Of a stretch of DNA of 7,430 bases, positions 6,389 to 7,430 are shown piece after piece. Numbering within the stretch: the first letter of the stretch is position 1; every line of letters starts with the position of its first letter. The notes under the pieces are model-generated. The model did not search any database, was not told where the DNA came from, and worked only from the letters and a program-made list of their open reading frames with translations. A program made the translations under genes and the position numbers. This stretch comes from Spirochaetota bacterium. GTDB taxonomy: Bacteria; Spirochaetota; Leptospiria; Turneriellales; Turneriellaceae. The stretch spans positions 1 through 7,430 of the forward strand of contig JAKQXK010000232.1 in assembly GCA_029561505.1 (NCBI GenBank), in the 5' to 3' direction.

Positions 6389-6922
6389 ATGAATCTCATG
6401 ATTTTTTTCGGCATCATTGCCGGTTCTATTCTCGGCGCGATGTTCATCAACAAAATCAAAGGCGTGAAGGCGCACTACCTCGATGAATTCAAACCCGAGC
6501 TGGGCGAAGAGGTCAGGCACCGCGAGGCAGGGGCCGACTTTCACATGGTAACGAATCTCGGTCGCGCCATGGTGATGTCATTTGCACGCATGCGTCGTGC
6601 CGAGGTGATCGTGACGAACCAACGTTTTGTCATTGGTCAGAAAGTTTTTCTGGGTAAACGCTATATGATCACGCACGTGATTAAGCTCGACTCGGCAGCC
6701 GGCGATTCAGCCGAAGTAGATAAGCTGACGGGTGGGCTTTACGCGAAGGGTTACGTGATCTATCTCGCGCTGCGCAAGAATGTTTCGACAGAACTCGACG
6801 GCAAGAAGCCGTTTATCAAATTCATTCCCGAAGCGACCGGCAGCGCGACGAACATCGAACACCTGCGGCTCTATACCGATGCGCCCGAGAAGTTGTTCGC
6901 GGCGATAGTAAACAAGAATTGA
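6389..6922 (+). CDS. Membrane-anchored bacterial PH-like domain protein, function unknown
   Basis: The product is 177 residues. Residues about 3-20 (LMIFFGIIAGSILGAMFI) form one transmembrane helix or uncleaved anchor, followed by the basic NKIKGVK, which predicts the rest to be cytoplasmic. From about 38 the pattern looks like a bacterial PH/GRAM-like domain: GEEVRHREAGADF, then RAEVIVTNQRFVIG (about 70-83), the usual 'TNqRl' strand of such domains, then further strands (YVIYLALR, PFIKFIP) and a final helix (APEKLFAAIVNKN). Such domains are found in many small bacterial membrane proteins; their ligands are mostly unknown. It lies 28 bp after the DUF6285 gene on the same strand, so it is probably part of the same operon. 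Its stop codon overlaps a TTG that could start the next frame. The domain call is from pattern recognition only. Confidence 0.7.
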   Translation: MNLMIFFGIIAGSILGAMFINKIKGVKAHYLDEFKPELGEEVRHREAGADFHMVTNLGRAMVMSFARMRRAEVIVTNQRFVIGQKVFLGKRYMITHVIKLDSAAGDSAEVDKLTGGLYAKGYVIYLALRKNVSTELDGKKPFIKFIPEATGSATNIEHLRLYTDAPEKLFAAIVNKN

Positions 6923-6948
6923 CCACGCTTGCTGCAAGCAAAAATGCT
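6919..6948 (+). promoter_or_regulatory. Candidate internal promoter for the hicBA pair
   Basis: TTGACC at 6919-6924 matches five of six -35 positions and overlaps the TGA stop of the preceding gene. An 18-bp spacer leads to AATGCT (6943-6948), a weak -10 match of three of six. The spacer contains a 13-bp palindrome, which would suit autorepression. The -35 box is good; the -10 is weak. Confidence 0.35.
6927..6939. promoter_or_regulatory. 13-bp palindrome, candidate operator for hicBA
   Basis: GCTTGC and GCAAGC form a perfect 6-bp inverted repeat around a single T. It lies in the spacer of the candidate promoter, some 43 bp before the GTG start of hicB. Toxin-antitoxin operons are usually repressed by their own proteins binding such repeats. 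The one-base centre rules out an RNA hairpin, favouring a DNA-binding site. Confidence 0.4.
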
Positions 6949-6981
6949 TTACAGTCTCGAAATGATCGTTGCAACTATGCC

Positions 6982-7188
6982 GTGAAGCAGATTCACATTG
7001 AATTCGATCAAGAAGCCGATGGCAGGTTCATCGCCGAGGCTACAGAAATGCCGGGTGTCATGGCGTATGGCAAGACCCGCGAAGAAGCCTTAGCCCTGTG
7101 CGAGGCCCTTGCGTTGCGCGTGATGGCCGACCAACTGGACAGCGGTGAGCTGAATGCAGATTCTCTTCAGATTTCTATTTCTGCTTAA
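6982..7188 (+). CDS. hicB: HicB-family antitoxin, short form
   Basis: The product is 68 residues from GTG 6982. An in-frame TTG at 6919, overlapping the previous stop codon, would add 21 residues with no HicB character, so GTG is preferred although no strong ribosome binding site is visible. The sequence has the classic HicB beta-beta-beta-alpha pattern: HIEFDQEADGRFIAEATEMPG (residues about 5-25), MAYGKTREEALALCEALALRV (about 27-47), then ADQLDSGE. HicB has a degenerate RNase H-like fold and neutralises the HicA toxin by covering its active site. This is the short form, without a recognisable helix-turn-helix or ribbon-helix-helix extension, so how it would bind DNA is unclear. It precedes hicA with a one-base overlap (TAATG), an order common for short HicB proteins and the reverse of E. 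coli hicAB. Confidence 0.85.
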   Translation: MKQIHIEFDQEADGRFIAEATEMPGVMAYGKTREEALALCEALALRVMADQLDSGELNADSLQISISA

Positions 7189-7400
7189 TGTCTGATTGGT
7201 CATCAAGAAAAGCCAAGCAGGTACTGGCAGCTTTGCTGCGAATAGGCTGGCGTCTAAAAAGGCAGTCAGGTTCTCACAAGATACTTGAGCGTTCGGGTTA
7301 CCCTGACTATGTTTTTGCATTTCATGACGGTGTCGAAATCGGCCCTGTGATGCTAAAAAAAATCGCAAGGCATACCGGCTTAAAACCTGAGGACTTATGA
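7188..7400 (+). CDS. hicA: HicA-family toxin, mRNA interferase
   Basis: The product is 70 residues. It shows the HicA double-stranded-RNA-binding-like fold pattern: an N-terminal helix (SSRKAKQVLAALLRIG), GWRLKRQSGSHKIL with the conserved GSH and probable catalytic His30, then strands YVFAFHDGVEIGP and a C-terminal helix with LKKIARHTGLKPEDL. HicA proteins cleave mRNA and stop translation when not bound by HicB, causing growth arrest under stress or phage attack. All expected motif residues are present and the length is normal, so the toxin looks intact. The start overlaps the hicB stop by one base and the stop overlaps the next start (ATGA), implying translational coupling on both sides. Confidence 0.87.
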   Translation: MSDWSSRKAKQVLAALLRIGWRLKRQSGSHKILERSGYPDYVFAFHDGVEIGPVMLKKIARHTGLKPEDL

Positions 7401-7430
7401 TTGAGCTCATTTTTATTCGCCATGGCCAGG
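7397..7430 (+). CDS. Histidine phosphatase (phosphoglycerate mutase-like) family protein, 5' end only
   Basis: The last 34 bases encode MIELIFIRHGQ and are cut by the window end. A hydrophobic strand followed by RHG is the N-terminal signature of the histidine phosphatase superfamily, in which this His is phosphorylated during catalysis (phosphoglycerate mutase, SixA, CobC and similar enzymes). The ATG overlaps the hicA stop codon (ATGA), so it is probably co-translated with the toxin-antitoxin pair. Only 11 residues are visible, so the exact enzyme cannot be named; the RHG motif in the right place after a start codon makes the family call reasonable. Confidence 0.7.
   Translation, partial: MIELIFIRHGQ

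Overview
The window is bacterial DNA, a little over 50% GC by eye, and densely packed with genes. Several traits fit a Gram-negative, double-membraned organism: three predicted outer-membrane beta-barrel proteins with signal peptides and a C-terminal aromatic residue, weak Shine-Dalgarno sites, and frequent TTG/GTG starts. The mix of barrel proteins, a protein with two cyclic-nucleotide-binding domains and a 4-hydroxyacyl-CoA-kinase-like pair suggests a non-pathogenic spirochaete of the Leptospirales (Turneriella-like). That assignment is a low-to-moderate confidence inference, because no rRNA or other marker gene is present.

Left part (1-1570, plus strand). A small two-helix membrane protein of unknown function is followed by a protein with two tandem cyclic-nucleotide-binding (Crp-type) domains and no DNA-binding domain. 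Both of its domains lack key nucleotide-binding residues.

Middle part (1570-4742). Three outer-membrane proteins lie together. A FadL/OmpP1-like barrel on the plus strand converges, 28 bp apart, with a two-gene minus-strand operon of a small barrel and a larger barrel that overlap by 7 bp. The FadL-like gene has an awkward start: the best signal peptide begins at CTG or ATT rather than at an ATG.

Right part (4743-7430, plus strand). A divergent intergenic region leads into a tightly spaced run of genes: an aminoglycoside-phosphotransferase-fold kinase, a DUF6285 protein, a membrane-anchored PH-like protein, a hicB-hicA toxin-antitoxin pair, and the first codons of a histidine-phosphatase (RHG motif) gene cut by the window end. 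The kinase and DUF6285 pair resembles LvaA-LvaB of Pseudomonas putida, which phosphorylates 4-hydroxyacyl-CoA for catabolism. The usual third partner, an acyl-CoA-dehydrogenase-like LvaC, is not in the window. The toxin-antitoxin pair sits inside the run with overlapping start and stop codons on each side, and has its own candidate promoter and a 13-bp palindrome just upstream.

No rRNA, tRNA, CRISPR array, insertion sequence or convincing intrinsic terminator was seen.
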